DNA from: Fundidesulfovibrio agrisoli
Lineage (GTDB): Bacteria > Desulfobacterota > Desulfovibrionia > Desulfovibrionales > Desulfovibrionaceae
DNA: 64,000 bases
Direction of reading: 5' to 3'
NCBI RefSeq assembly: GCF_022808715.1
Contig: NZ_JAKZKX010000003.1
Span: forward strand, 1-64,000
The notes below the pieces were generated by a model. That model was given only the letters and a program-made list of their open reading frames with translations, made no database searches and was not told the origin of the DNA. Positions 36,300 through 44,147 of this stretch are shown piece after piece. Each line of letters starts with the position of its first letter. Position 1 is the first letter of the stretch. A program made the position numbers and the translations under genes.

Positions 36300-38111
36300 A
36301 TGAATGCGTTGACGCTGGTGTTCGCGGCACTTTGCCTTTTCGCCATTGCCTATCGTTTTTATGGCCTTTTTCTCACCAAGACGGTTTTGGGCGTGAATGA
36401 GACGAGGCTCACCCCGGCCATCAAGCAGGCCGACGGGGTGGATTACGTGGAAACCAACAAATTCGTGTTGTTCGGGCACCATTTCGCGGCCATCGCGGCG
36501 GCCGGGCCGCTGCTCGGGCCGGTGCTGGCGGCCCAGTTCGGCTACGCGCCGGGCGCGCTGTGGATCCTCATCGGCTGCGTGGTGGCCGGGGCCGTGCACG
36601 ACACGGTGGTGCTCTTCGCCTCGGTGCGGCACAAGGGCCAGAGCCTGGCCTACATCGCCACCCAGGAGGTGGACAAGCTCACCGGCGGCGTGGCCTCCGT
36701 GGCGGTGCTCTTCATCCTGGTGCTTACCCTGGCGGGGCTCTCCATCGCCGTGGTCAACGCCATGTTCCACAGCCCCTGGGGCACCTTCACGGTGTTCGCC
36801 ACCATCCCCATCGCGCTGCTCATGGGCGTGTACCTGCACGTCTGGCGTCACGGCGACGTGGCCGGGGCCTCGCTCATGGGCCTGGTGCTCTTGGTGCTGG
36901 CCATCCTGGCCGGGCCCTACGTGGTGGCGAGCCCCACGCTCTCGGGCTGGTTCACCATGAGCAAGAACAGCATCGCCGTGAGCATCCCCATCTACGGGTT
37001 CGTGGCCTCGGTGCTGCCGGTGTGGCTGCTGCTGTGCCCGCGCGACTACCTTTCCACCTATTTGAAGATCGGCACCATCGCCATGCTGGCCATCGGCATA
37101 TTCTGGGTGCGCCCGGACCTGCAGATGGAGGCCTTCACCAAGTTCACCGGCGGGGGCGGGCCGATCATCCCCGGCGCGGTGTTCCCCTTCCTGTTCATCA
37201 CCATCGCCTGCGGGGCCATCTCCGGCTTCCACGCCATCATCGGCTCGGGCACCACGCCCAAGATGCTCGACAACGAGCGCAACATCCTCTTCGTGGGCTA
37301 CGGCGCCATGCTCACCGAGGGCTTCGTGGCCATCATGGCGCTCATAGCGGCCTGCGTGATGATCCCGGGCGACTACTTCGCCATCAACACGGCCCCGGCC
37401 GCCTTCGCCAAGCTGGGCATGACCACCACCCACCTGCCCGAGCTCTCCACCGCCGTGGGCGAGACCCTGGCCGGGCGTCCCGGCGGCGCGGTCTCCCTGG
37501 CGGTGGGCATGGCCTACATCTTCTCCTCCATCCCCTTCATGAAGGGGCTCATGGGCTACTGGTACCACTTCGCAATCATGTTCGAGGCCGTGTTCATCCT
37601 GACGGCCGTGGACACCGGCACCCGCGTGGGCCGCTTCTTCCTGCAGGAGATGATCGGCACCTTCGTGCCCAAGTTCCAGGAAAAGCGCTGGATTCCCGGC
37701 ATCGTCATCACCAGCGCCCTGTTCACCTTCTCCTGGGGGTATCTGGTCTACACGGGCGACATCTCCACCATCTGGCCGCTGTTCGGCATGTCCAACCAGT
37801 TGCTGGCGGCGGTGGGGCTCATCATCGGCTCGGTGATGATCATCCGCATGGGCAAGGCCAAGTACGTGTGGATGACCGTGGTGCCGGGCTTCGCCCTGGT
37901 CTGCATGACCATGTGGGCGGGCTACCTGAACGTGGTCAGCAACTTCCTGCCCAAGAACCTCTATCTGCTGGCCACCCTGGCGATCATCGTCATGGTGCTC
38001 ATGGCCTTCGTGATCGTGGGCGCGGTGCGGCGCTGCATGCACCTGATGAAGATCCACAAGTCCGTGCAGGACCCCTACGGCGAGGCGGTGCTGGAGGTGG
38101 TGCCCGAGTAG
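36300..38111 (+). CDS. cstA: CstA-family carbon starvation/pyruvate transporter, copy 2
   Basis: This second 603-residue CstA paralogue is highly similar to the upstream copy, with matching length and motifs (YVETNKFVLFGHHFAAIAAAGPLLGP, TTPKMLDNERNILFVGYGAMLTEG, IWPLFGMSNQLLAAVGL). Divergence is concentrated in the loop near residues 180-230 and 365-390 (TTHLPELSTAVGETLAGRPGG). The difference suggests altered substrate or regulation. The ATG at 36300 follows GGAGGAGGGG. A terminator precedes it and its own 168-base leader lacks an obvious TTTCAG pair at 21-base spacing, so it may not share LytTR control. Confidence 0.92.
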   Translation: MNALTLVFAALCLFAIAYRFYGLFLTKTVLGVNETRLTPAIKQADGVDYVETNKFVLFGHHFAAIAAAGPLLGPVLAAQFGYAPGALWILIGCVVAGAVHDTVVLFASVRHKGQSLAYIATQEVDKLTGGVASVAVLFILVLTLAGLSIAVVNAMFHSPWGTFTVFATIPIALLMGVYLHVWRHGDVAGASLMGLVLLVLAILAGPYVVASPTLSGWFTMSKNSIAVSIPIYGFVASVLPVWLLLCPRDYLSTYLKIGTIAMLAIGIFWVRPDLQMEAFTKFTGGGGPIIPGAVFPFLFITIACGAISGFHAIIGSGTTPKMLDNERNILFVGYGAMLTEGFVAIMALIAACVMIPGDYFAINTAPAAFAKLGMTTTHLPELSTAVGETLAGRPGGAVSLAVGMAYIFSSIPFMKGLMGYWYHFAIMFEAVFILTAVDTGTRVGRFFLQEMIGTFVPKFQEKRWIPGIVITSALFTFSWGYLVYTGDISTIWPLFGMSNQLLAAVGLIIGSVMIIRMGKAKYVWMTVVPGFALVCMTMWAGYLNVVSNFLPKNLYLLATLAIIVMVLMAFVIVGAVRRCMHLMKIHKSVQDPYGEAVLEVVPE

Positions 38112-38134
38112 CGGGCGATTGAGGCGAATCGAAG

Positions 38135-38162
38135 AAGGCCGCCGGAGCGATCCGGCGGCCTT
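38135..38162. terminator. Terminator after the second cstA gene
   Basis: AAGGCCGCCGGA and TCCGGCGGCCTT (38135-38146, 38151-38162) pair perfectly around GCGA. It separates the convergent cstA and tacT genes. Confidence 0.85.
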
Positions 38163-38190
38163 CGTGATTTCTCAGGATGGCGCTGGGCAG

Positions 38191-38697
38191 CTACTCTACG
38201 AGCCGTTCGAGGTCCTTCATGAGCAGCATCAGCTTGTTGGGAGCGAAGGGGCAGGGTTCAAAGTCGTAGTGCCTGTAGAAACCAGCGGCCGAGGCGTCCT
38301 TGGCGTGGACCAGCACGGCCCGGATGCCCGCAATTTTCGCCGCTGCCGCCGTGCGAAGCAGGGCGTCTTTGAGCAGGCCGGAGCCGATGCCCGCGCGCTG
38401 CTCCCCGAGGTGGACGGCCAGGCGGGCCAGGATCATGACCGGGATAGGATGCCGGGCGAGCCCCTTGCCCACGCGCGCCGGGGCCTCCTGGTGCTCCACG
38501 GAGCCGACGGCCAGGCTGTAGTAGCCGACCACTACCCCGTCGCGGTGCGCGGCGTAGGTCTGGGCGCTGTTGGCCTTCTGGTTCATCAGCGCGAAGGGCT
38601 GGAGATAGCGGTTCAGCTCGGGCTTCCCGCAGTCGAAGGCGCGGCAGTCCAGGCCGGGGTGGAGCTTCTCGATCCTCAAGCCGGATCGGCCCGTCAT
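38191..38697 (-). CDS. tacT: GNAT-type toxin, TacT family
   Basis: This 168-residue acetyltransferase is the toxin of a type II pair that acetylates charged aminoacyl-tRNA. It has the TacT/AtaT layout: RIEKLHPGLDCRAFDCGKPELNRYLQ at the start, then AAHRDGVVVGYYSLAVGSV, the acetyl-CoA motif ARLAVHLGEQRAGIGSGLLKDAL and AVLVHAKDASAAGFYRHYDFEP with the catalytic Tyr. The start overlaps the antitoxin stop (ATGA), which is the normal coupling. The open frame reaches upstream through the antitoxin but the ATG at 38697 is preferred. Confidence 0.88.
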   Translation of the reverse strand: MTGRSGLRIEKLHPGLDCRAFDCGKPELNRYLQPFALMNQKANSAQTYAAHRDGVVVGYYSLAVGSVEHQEAPARVGKGLARHPIPVMILARLAVHLGEQRAGIGSGLLKDALLRTAAAAKIAGIRAVLVHAKDASAAGFYRHYDFEPCPFAPNKLMLLMKDLERLVE

Positions 38698-38966
38698 TCG
38701 AAGACGCTCTTTTCCTGCAGCAGCTTCTCCAACCGGGGCTTCGGCCTGGCGGGCTCGTCCAGGGCCTGCACGAAGCCAGACCACTGCTCGCCGGTGAGGA
38801 TGAAGCGGCCCTGCTCGGCCAGGACGGCGTCGGCTTCCTTCAAGGCGGCGTCCAGCACGAACTCGGACACGGTCTTGCTCCGGGCGGTGGCAGCGTCCTG
38901 CAGGGTGCGTTTGGCGAGCGGCGAGGTGCGTATGTCGATTCGTTCGTTCTTGGCGGCGGCTGGCAT
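38694..38966 (-). CDS. tacA: DUF1778 antitoxin, TacA family
   Basis: This 90-residue protein has an N-terminal ribbon-helix-helix (ERIDIRTSPLAKRTLQDAATARSKTVSEFVLDAAL) that would bind the promoter, and a C-terminal segment (GRFILTGEQWSGFVQALDEPARPKPRLEKLL) that wraps and blocks the toxin. These are the hallmarks of DUF1778/TacA proteins. It is the first gene of the operon, with GGAG about ten bases upstream and a clear promoter 23 bases further on. The inverted repeat covering the -35 is the likely repressor site. Confidence 0.88.
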   Translation of the reverse strand: MPAAAKNERIDIRTSPLAKRTLQDAATARSKTVSEFVLDAALKEADAVLAEQGRFILTGEQWSGFVQALDEPARPKPRLEKLLQEKSVFE

Positions 38967-38989
38967 GAGGAGTCTCCTTGGATGAAGAA

Positions 38990-39018
38990 CCTATAATGTA
39001 CGGATATTGTCCTGACAA
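38990..39018 (-). promoter_or_regulatory. Promoter and operator of tacAT
   Basis: On the minus strand a -35 TTGTCA (39018-39013) is 17 bases from a -10 TATAGG (38995-38990). A perfect inverted repeat TTGTC-CT-GACAA (39007-39018) covers the -35, a fit for ribbon-helix-helix autorepression. Confidence 0.7.
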
Positions 39019-39032
39019 GAGGCGCTCGGCGA

Positions 39033-39068
39033 AAAAAGGCCGCCGGACTCACGCCCGGCGGCCTTTTT
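39033..39068. terminator. Bidirectional terminator after glcB
   Basis: A 14-bp stem with A5/T5 ends: arm 39033-39046 (AAAAAGGCCGCCGG) with 39055-39068. On the minus strand it ends glcB transcripts; on the plus strand it would block read-in. Confidence 0.9.
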
Positions 39069-39089
39069 CATTCTCGGTCCAATTCCCGT

Positions 39090-41267
39090 CTACAGCAGCC
39101 CGAACTTCTCCTTCGCCTCCCGCCGTCTGGCGTGCAGGATGGGCTCCGTATAGCCATTGGGCTGCACGCGGCCCTTGAACACCAGGTCCAGCGCCGCCTG
39201 GAAGGCCACGCTGGCGTCGAAGTCCTTGCTCATGGGGCGGTAGGCGGGGTCGCCCTCGTTCTGTCTATCCACCACGGCGGCCATGCGCTTCATGGTCTCC
39301 AGCGCCTGATCCTGCGTGCACACGCCCTGCAGCAGCCAGTTGGCGAAGTACTGGCTGGAGATGCGCAGGGTGGCGCGGTCTTCCATCAGGCCCACGTCGT
39401 GGATGTCGGGCACCTTGGAGCAGCCCACGCCCTGGTCCACCCAGCGCACCACGTAGCCCAGGATGCCCTGGGCGCTGTTGTCCAGCTCCTGCTGCACCTG
39501 TTCGGGCGTCAGGCCCGGGGCGGGCATGAGCGGGATGGTCAGGATGTCGTCCAGGGTGGCGCGGCGCTTGCCCGTGAGCTCCCGCTGGCGCGCCTGCACG
39601 TCCGCCATGTGGTAGTGCATGGCGTGCAGGGTGGCGGCGGTGGGGGAGGGCACCCAGGCGGTGTTGGCGCCGCTCCTGGGGTGGGCGATCTTGGTCTCGA
39701 CCATCTCGGCCATCATGTCGGGCTTGGCCCACATGCCCTTGCCGATCTGCGCCTTTCCGGCCAGGCCGCAGGCCAGGCCCACGTCCACGTTCCAGTCCTC
39801 GTAGGCGGTGATCCAGCGGGCGGAGCGCATGTCCGCGCGGCCCATCACCGGCCCGGCCTCCATGCTGGTGTGGATCTCGTCGCCGGTGCGGTCCAGGAAG
39901 CCGGTGTTGATGAAGATCAGGCGGTCTTTGGCCTGGCGGATGCACTCCTTGAGGTTGGCGGTGGTGCGGCGCTCCTCGTCCATGATGCCCATCTTCATGG
40001 TGAAGCGCGGCATGCCCAGGGCGTCCTCCACGGCGGCGAAGAGCTCATTGGTGAAGGCCACCTCGTCCGGGCCGTGCATCTTCGGCTTGACGATGTAGAC
40101 GGAGCCAGCGCGGCTGTTGCGGTTGCCGCCCGTGGCCTTGAGGTCTGAGAGGGCCAGCAGGCCGGTGACCATGGCGTCCAGGATGCCCTCGGGGATCTCC
40201 TGGCCGTCAGCGGTGAGCACGGCGTTGGTGGTCATCAGGTGGCCCACGTTGCGCACCAGCAGCAGGCTGCGCCCGGGCAGGCTGAAGGTCTTGCCGTCGG
40301 GGCCGAACCAGGCCTTGTCGGGGTTGAGGCGGCGCTTAACCGTTTTGCCGCCTTTCAGGAAGGTCTCCACCAGGTCGCCCCGGAACAGGCCCAGCATGGT
40401 GCCGTAGGCCTTGGCCTTGTCCGGGCCGTCCACGGTGGCCACGGAGTCCTCGCAGTCGAGGATAGTGGTCAGGGCGGCTTCGAGCACCACGTCCTTCACG
40501 CCGGCCTGGCTGGCCTTGCCGATGGGGTGGGAACGGTCGATCTGTATCTCGCAGTGCAGGCCCCGGTTGGCCAGCAGCACGGCCGAGGGCTCGGGCGCGC
40601 CCACGTAGCCGGTGAACTGGGCGGGGTCCTTCAAACCGGTCCTGGCCCCGGAGGCCAGCATGACGGCCAGCGCGCCCTTGTCCACGGCGTAGGCCGCAAC
40701 CTCGGCGTGGGTGCCTTGGGCCAGGGGGAATGCCTTGTCCAGGAAGGAGGCGGCGTAGGCCACCACGTGCGCGCCGCGCGCGGGGTTGTAGGCCGCGCCC
40801 TTGGCCGTGGCCCCGCTGTCGGGGATGACGTCCGTGCCGTAGAGGGCGTCGTAGAGGCTGCCCCAGCGGGCGTTGGCCGCGTTGAGCGCGTAGCGGGGGA
40901 TGGTCACGGGCACCACCAGCTGCGGGCCTGCCACGGAGGCGATCTCGGGGTCCACGTTGGCGGTCTCGATGGAGAAGTCCGGGCCTTCGGGCACGAGGTA
41001 GCCGATCTCCTCCAGGAAGGCGCGGTAGGCGGCGGCATCGTGGGGCTGTCCCTTGCGCTCGCGGTGCCAGGCGTCGATTTTGGCCTGCATTGCGTCGCGG
41101 ATGGCCAGCAGCTCGCGGTTGCGGGGCGTGAAGCGAGCCAGCACCCCGGCCAGAGCCTCCCAGAAGCGCGCGGGATCGAACCCGGCCCCGGCGGCGGCTT
41201 CCTGCACGACGTCGTGGAGAGGTTTGGAAATGTTGAGCGAGGATACAGTCACACGTGGGTCCATCAT
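39090..41267 (-). CDS. glcB: Malate synthase G
   Basis: Malate synthase G condenses glyoxylate with acetyl-CoA to malate. The 725-residue length is standard for the G isoform. Signatures include [35 protein letters not shown] (catalytic Asp/Glu and Mg ligands), [21 protein letters not shown] and [38 protein letters not shown] is also characteristic. The start at 41267 (MMDPRVTV) has AGGAG six bases away. No isocitrate lyase or glyoxylate-producing gene is adjacent. It is a single-gene unit bounded by terminators and is divergent from the next gene. Confidence 0.96.
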   Translation of the reverse strand: MMDPRVTVSSLNISKPLHDVVQEAAAGAGFDPARFWEALAGVLARFTPRNRELLAIRDAMQAKIDAWHRERKGQPHDAAAYRAFLEEIGYLVPEGPDFSIETANVDPEIASVAGPQLVVPVTIPRYALNAANARWGSLYDALYGTDVIPDSGATAKGAAYNPARGAHVVAYAASFLDKAFPLAQGTHAEVAAYAVDKGALAVMLASGARTGLKDPAQFTGYVGAPEPSAVLLANRGLHCEIQIDRSHPIGKASQAGVKDVVLEAALTTILDCEDSVATVDGPDKAKAYGTMLGLFRGDLVETFLKGGKTVKRRLNPDKAWFGPDGKTFSLPGRSLLLVRNVGHLMTTNAVLTADGQEIPEGILDAMVTGLLALSDLKATGGNRNSRAGSVYIVKPKMHGPDEVAFTNELFAAVEDALGMPRFTMKMGIMDEERRTTANLKECIRQAKDRLIFINTGFLDRTGDEIHTSMEAGPVMGRADMRSARWITAYEDWNVDVGLACGLAGKAQIGKGMWAKPDMMAEMVETKIAHPRSGANTAWVPSPTAATLHAMHYHMADVQARQRELTGKRRATLDDILTIPLMPAPGLTPEQVQQELDNSAQGILGYVVRWVDQGVGCSKVPDIHDVGLMEDRATLRISSQYFANWLLQGVCTQDQALETMKRMAAVVDRQNEGDPAYRPMSKDFDASVAFQAALDLVFKGRVQPNGYTEPILHARRREAKEKFGLL

Positions 41268-41424
41268 GAGTGCTCCTGTAGAAGTTGAGGCGAGATGGTT
41301 GATTCTAGCAGAAAACCCCGCGAATGTCGCCGGTGCATCCACGTGATTTGTTTCACCCCCCTTGCGTCCGGGGCCTCATGCCCGTATGCCACGGGCAACG
41401 CATTTCTCCTCCCAGGAGCCTCCC

Positions 41425-42489
41425 GTGCCTGCCATGAACTTCAATTTCCTCTGCCCCGGCCCCGCCGCGCCCGCCGGCCGCAGCGTGGGCATCATCGGCG
41501 CGGGGCCTTCGGGCCTTGCCGCCGCCGGACACCTCTCCTGCCTGGGCTACCAGGTGGAGGTCTACGACAAGCTGCCCAAGCCCGGCGGGCTGATGCTCTT
41601 CGGCATCCCAGGCCACCGCATCCCCCGCCAGCGCATCGCCGACGCCACCAGGCGCATGGAGCGCGAGCACGGGGTGGTGTTCCATCCGCAAACCAAGATC
41701 TGCTGCTCGGCCCCCATGTTCGAGGAGGAGGGCGACCACTTCTGCCGCGAGGTGCTGGGCCTCAAGGACCTGGTCATGCGCCACGACGCCAGCATCATCT
41801 GCACGGGCTCCTGGAAGTCCCGGCGCATGGGCATCGAGGGCGAGGGCCTGGCCGGGGTCTATTCGGGGCTGGAGTTCCTCTTCCCCATCCGGGCTGCGCG
41901 CTACGCCTCCGCCAAGGTCAAGACGCCCGAGGTCAAGGGCAAGGACGTGATCGTGGTGGGCGCGGGCCACTCCGCCGTGGACGCGGCCCACGGGGCCGTG
42001 GGCCTGGGCGCGGCCAGCGTGACCATGCTCTACCGGCGTACCGCGCGCGAGGCCCCCTGCGGCAGCTACGAAATCGAGCGCCTCAAGGAGATGGGCGTGG
42101 TCTGGCGCGAGCTGGCCACCCCGCTCAAGGTGCTGGGCTCCGAGTCGGCCGAGAGCCTGGAGGCGCGCATCGGCGGCGAGGTGGAGACATTGCCCGCGCA
42201 GGCCGTGATCGCGGCCATCGGCGAGATCGCCACGCCGCCCTTCGCCAAGGAGCTGGGGCTGGAGGAGGTCCGCAAGGGCGAGGTGCACTGGCTGCACATG
42301 ACCGCCATCGAGAACGTGTTCGTTGCGGGCGACGCCCTCACCGGCCCCAGCAAGATCGGCAAAGCCATCTACTCCGGGCTCAAGGCCGCGCGCTCCCTGG
42401 CCAACTGGCTTGACCTCAAGGCCCAGAACCGCCTGGCCGAGTACGCCTACGACGACCTGGTGGCCAAGGACGAACGCTTCAGGAAATGA
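41425..42489 (+). CDS. GltD-like NAD(P)H/FAD oxidoreductase
   Basis: This 354-residue flavoprotein has two dinucleotide folds: GIIGAGPSGLAAAGHLSCLGY for FAD near residue 18 and VVGAGHSAVDAAHGAVGLGAA for NAD(P) near residue 180. It resembles the glutamate synthase small subunit (PGGLMLFGIPGHRIPR, CTGSWKSRRMGIEGEGLAGV, VFVAGDALTGPSKIGKAI) but lacks that family's N-terminal Fe-S domain. The start I prefer is GTG at 41425, seven bases after AGGAG; ATG at 41434 is the alternative. The stop overlaps the ferredoxin gene by ATGA, so the ferredoxin likely supplies the missing Fe-S centres. The pair would move electrons between ferredoxin and NAD(P). Confidence 0.85.
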   Translation: MPAMNFNFLCPGPAAPAGRSVGIIGAGPSGLAAAGHLSCLGYQVEVYDKLPKPGGLMLFGIPGHRIPRQRIADATRRMEREHGVVFHPQTKICCSAPMFEEEGDHFCREVLGLKDLVMRHDASIICTGSWKSRRMGIEGEGLAGVYSGLEFLFPIRAARYASAKVKTPEVKGKDVIVVGAGHSAVDAAHGAVGLGAASVTMLYRRTAREAPCGSYEIERLKEMGVVWRELATPLKVLGSESAESLEARIGGEVETLPAQAVIAAIGEIATPPFAKELGLEEVRKGEVHWLHMTAIENVFVAGDALTGPSKIGKAIYSGLKAARSLANWLDLKAQNRLAEYAYDDLVAKDERFRK

Positions 42490-43004
42490 CCGCCATGAAG
42501 ACTTTACATATCGATTACTCAAAGTGCATCGGCTGCGAAACCTGCGAGTTCGTCTGCCGCTTCGTGCACTCCACGCCGCGCATCATGATGACGCGCACCA
42601 CCGACGGGCTGATGATGCCCCTGTACTGCCGCCACTGCGAGGACCCCAACTGCGCCCGCGTGTGCAAGCAGGGGGCCATCACGCGCGACGCCCACGGGGC
42701 CATGGTGCTCGAACCGCTCAAGTGCCGGGGCTGCGTCAGCCGCGCCTGCATGCTGGCCTGCCCCTTCGCGGCCATGCTGGAGACGGACAAGGGCGTGATG
42801 CTCACCAAGTGCGACCTCTGCGCCGAGCGGCGCGGGCGCGGCATGGGCCCGGCCTGCGTGGACATGTGCCCCTGCGGGGCCATCTCCCACGCGGACGCTT
42901 CCGAGCTGGCCGCGCTGGACACCCCCGAGGCCCGGGCCGCCGAGGCCCTGGTGCTGGCCCACATCCGCCCGGGGAGCGGCCCGTCGGGGGCCAAAGGGAG
43001 CTGA
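42486..43004 (+). CDS. Four-cluster ferredoxin, CooF/HycB type
   Basis: This 172-residue electron carrier has sixteen Cys in four groups: CIGCETCEFVC, CRHCEDPNCARVC, CRGCVSRACMLAC and CDLCAERRGRGMGPACVDMC. This is the arrangement of CooF, HydN and DMSO-reductase beta-type subunits, each binding [4Fe-4S]. It overlaps the FAD oxidoreductase stop and is thus expressed together. CooF-plus-flavoprotein pairs occur beside CO dehydrogenases, but no such enzyme is in the window. The tail (42-residue Ala/Gly-rich end) is ordinary linker. Confidence 0.87.
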   Translation: MTAMKTLHIDYSKCIGCETCEFVCRFVHSTPRIMMTRTTDGLMMPLYCRHCEDPNCARVCKQGAITRDAHGAMVLEPLKCRGCVSRACMLACPFAAMLETDKGVMLTKCDLCAERRGRGMGPACVDMCPCGAISHADASELAALDTPEARAAEALVLAHIRPGSGPSGAKGS

Positions 43005-43064
43005 GCATTCCGCCAGACGGCGGTTGACCTGCCCGGCGTTTGTGCGGCACACAACACATTCCCT

Positions 43065-44147
43065 ATGATTCCGCGCATCCTGACCATCAACCCCGGCTCC
43101 ACCAGCACGCGGGCCACGCTCTTCGAGGGCGAGGCCTGCCTGCGCGACGTGGAGATCGCCCACCCCCAGGCGGAGCTGGCCGCTTTCCCCGGCGTCATGG
43201 AGCAGCTCGGCTACCGGCTGGCGGCCCTCGCGGCGGGCCTGGGCGACGTGGGCCGGCTGGACGCCGTGGCCGGGCGGGGCGGGTTCCTGCGGCCCATCCC
43301 CGGCGGGGTCTACGCCGTGTCCCAGGCCATGCTGGACGAGCTGGCCCAGGCCCGGCGCGGCGAGCACGCCAGCAACCTGGGCGCCTTCCTGGCCGTGGAG
43401 TTCGCCCGGCGCGCGGGCTGCCCGGCCTTCGTGGTGGACCCGGTGGCCACCGACGAACTCGACGACGTCTCCCGCCTGACCGGCCTGCCGGAAATCTCCC
43501 GCTGCACCATCTTCCACGCCCTGGGCCAGCGCGGGGCCGCGCGCGAGGCCGCCGCCCGCCTGGGCCTCAAGTACGAGGCGGGCCGTTTCGTGGTGGCCCA
43601 CCTGGGCGGGGGCATCTCCGTGGGCGCGCACCGCCTGGGGCGCGTGGTGGATGTGACCAACGCCATGGACGGGGAGGGCCCCTTCAGCCCGGAGCGTTCC
43701 GGCACGCTGCCCCTGCTGCCGCTGCTGGACCTGCTGGACAGCGGCGCGCATTCCATCTGCTCCCTGCGCCGGGCCCTGACCACCCGCGCGGGCCTCACGG
43801 CCCACCTTGGCGTGAGCGACCTGCGCAAGGTTGAGGACATGATCGAGGCAGGCGACGCCAAGGCCGCGAGCGTGTTCGAGGCCCTGGGCTACAACATCGC
43901 CAAGCACGCGGCCTCCATGCTTCCGGCCCTGCGCGGCCCGGCGGACGCCATCGTGTTCACCGGGGGCATGGCCCGCAGCAAGCGGCTCATGGAGTCGCTC
44001 AGGGAACTGCTGGGCGGCCTGGCCCGGGTGGAGGTGGTCACCGGCGTGGAGGAGATGTCCTCCATGTGCCGGGGCGCGCTGCTGGCCCTCAAGGGCGAGC
44101 TGCCCGTGCAGGCCTATCCGCCGGGAGCGGAGGACGCCGGGCTGTGA
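43065..44147 (+). CDS. buk: Butyrate/branched-chain acid kinase
   Basis: This ASKHA-fold kinase makes acyl phosphate from an acid, or ATP from acyl phosphate. The 360-residue protein begins ILTINPGSTSTRATLFEG, the butyrate kinase signature, and has GRGGFLRPIPGGVYAV, VVAHLGGGISVGAHRLGRVVDVTNAMDGEGPFSPERSG and FTGGMARSKRLMESL. It is not acetate kinase, which is longer and has different motifs. No phosphotransbutyrylase is adjacent, so the acyl phosphate source is elsewhere. The gene lies 60 bases behind the ferredoxin, with TTGACC in between but no good -10. The stop overlaps the next gene start. Confidence 0.92.
   Translation: MIPRILTINPGSTSTRATLFEGEACLRDVEIAHPQAELAAFPGVMEQLGYRLAALAAGLGDVGRLDAVAGRGGFLRPIPGGVYAVSQAMLDELAQARRGEHASNLGAFLAVEFARRAGCPAFVVDPVATDELDDVSRLTGLPEISRCTIFHALGQRGAAREAAARLGLKYEAGRFVVAHLGGGISVGAHRLGRVVDVTNAMDGEGPFSPERSGTLPLLPLLDLLDSGAHSICSLRRALTTRAGLTAHLGVSDLRKVEDMIEAGDAKAASVFEALGYNIAKHAASMLPALRGPADAIVFTGGMARSKRLMESLRELLGGLARVEVVTGVEEMSSMCRGALLALKGELPVQAYPPGAEDAGL

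Noticed and set aside
34272..38057. Long minus-strand frames across both cstA genes
   Set aside because: They are compositionally biased (Asp, His, Gln, Gly) mirror frames of the transporters and nearly identical to each other only because the cstA genes are.
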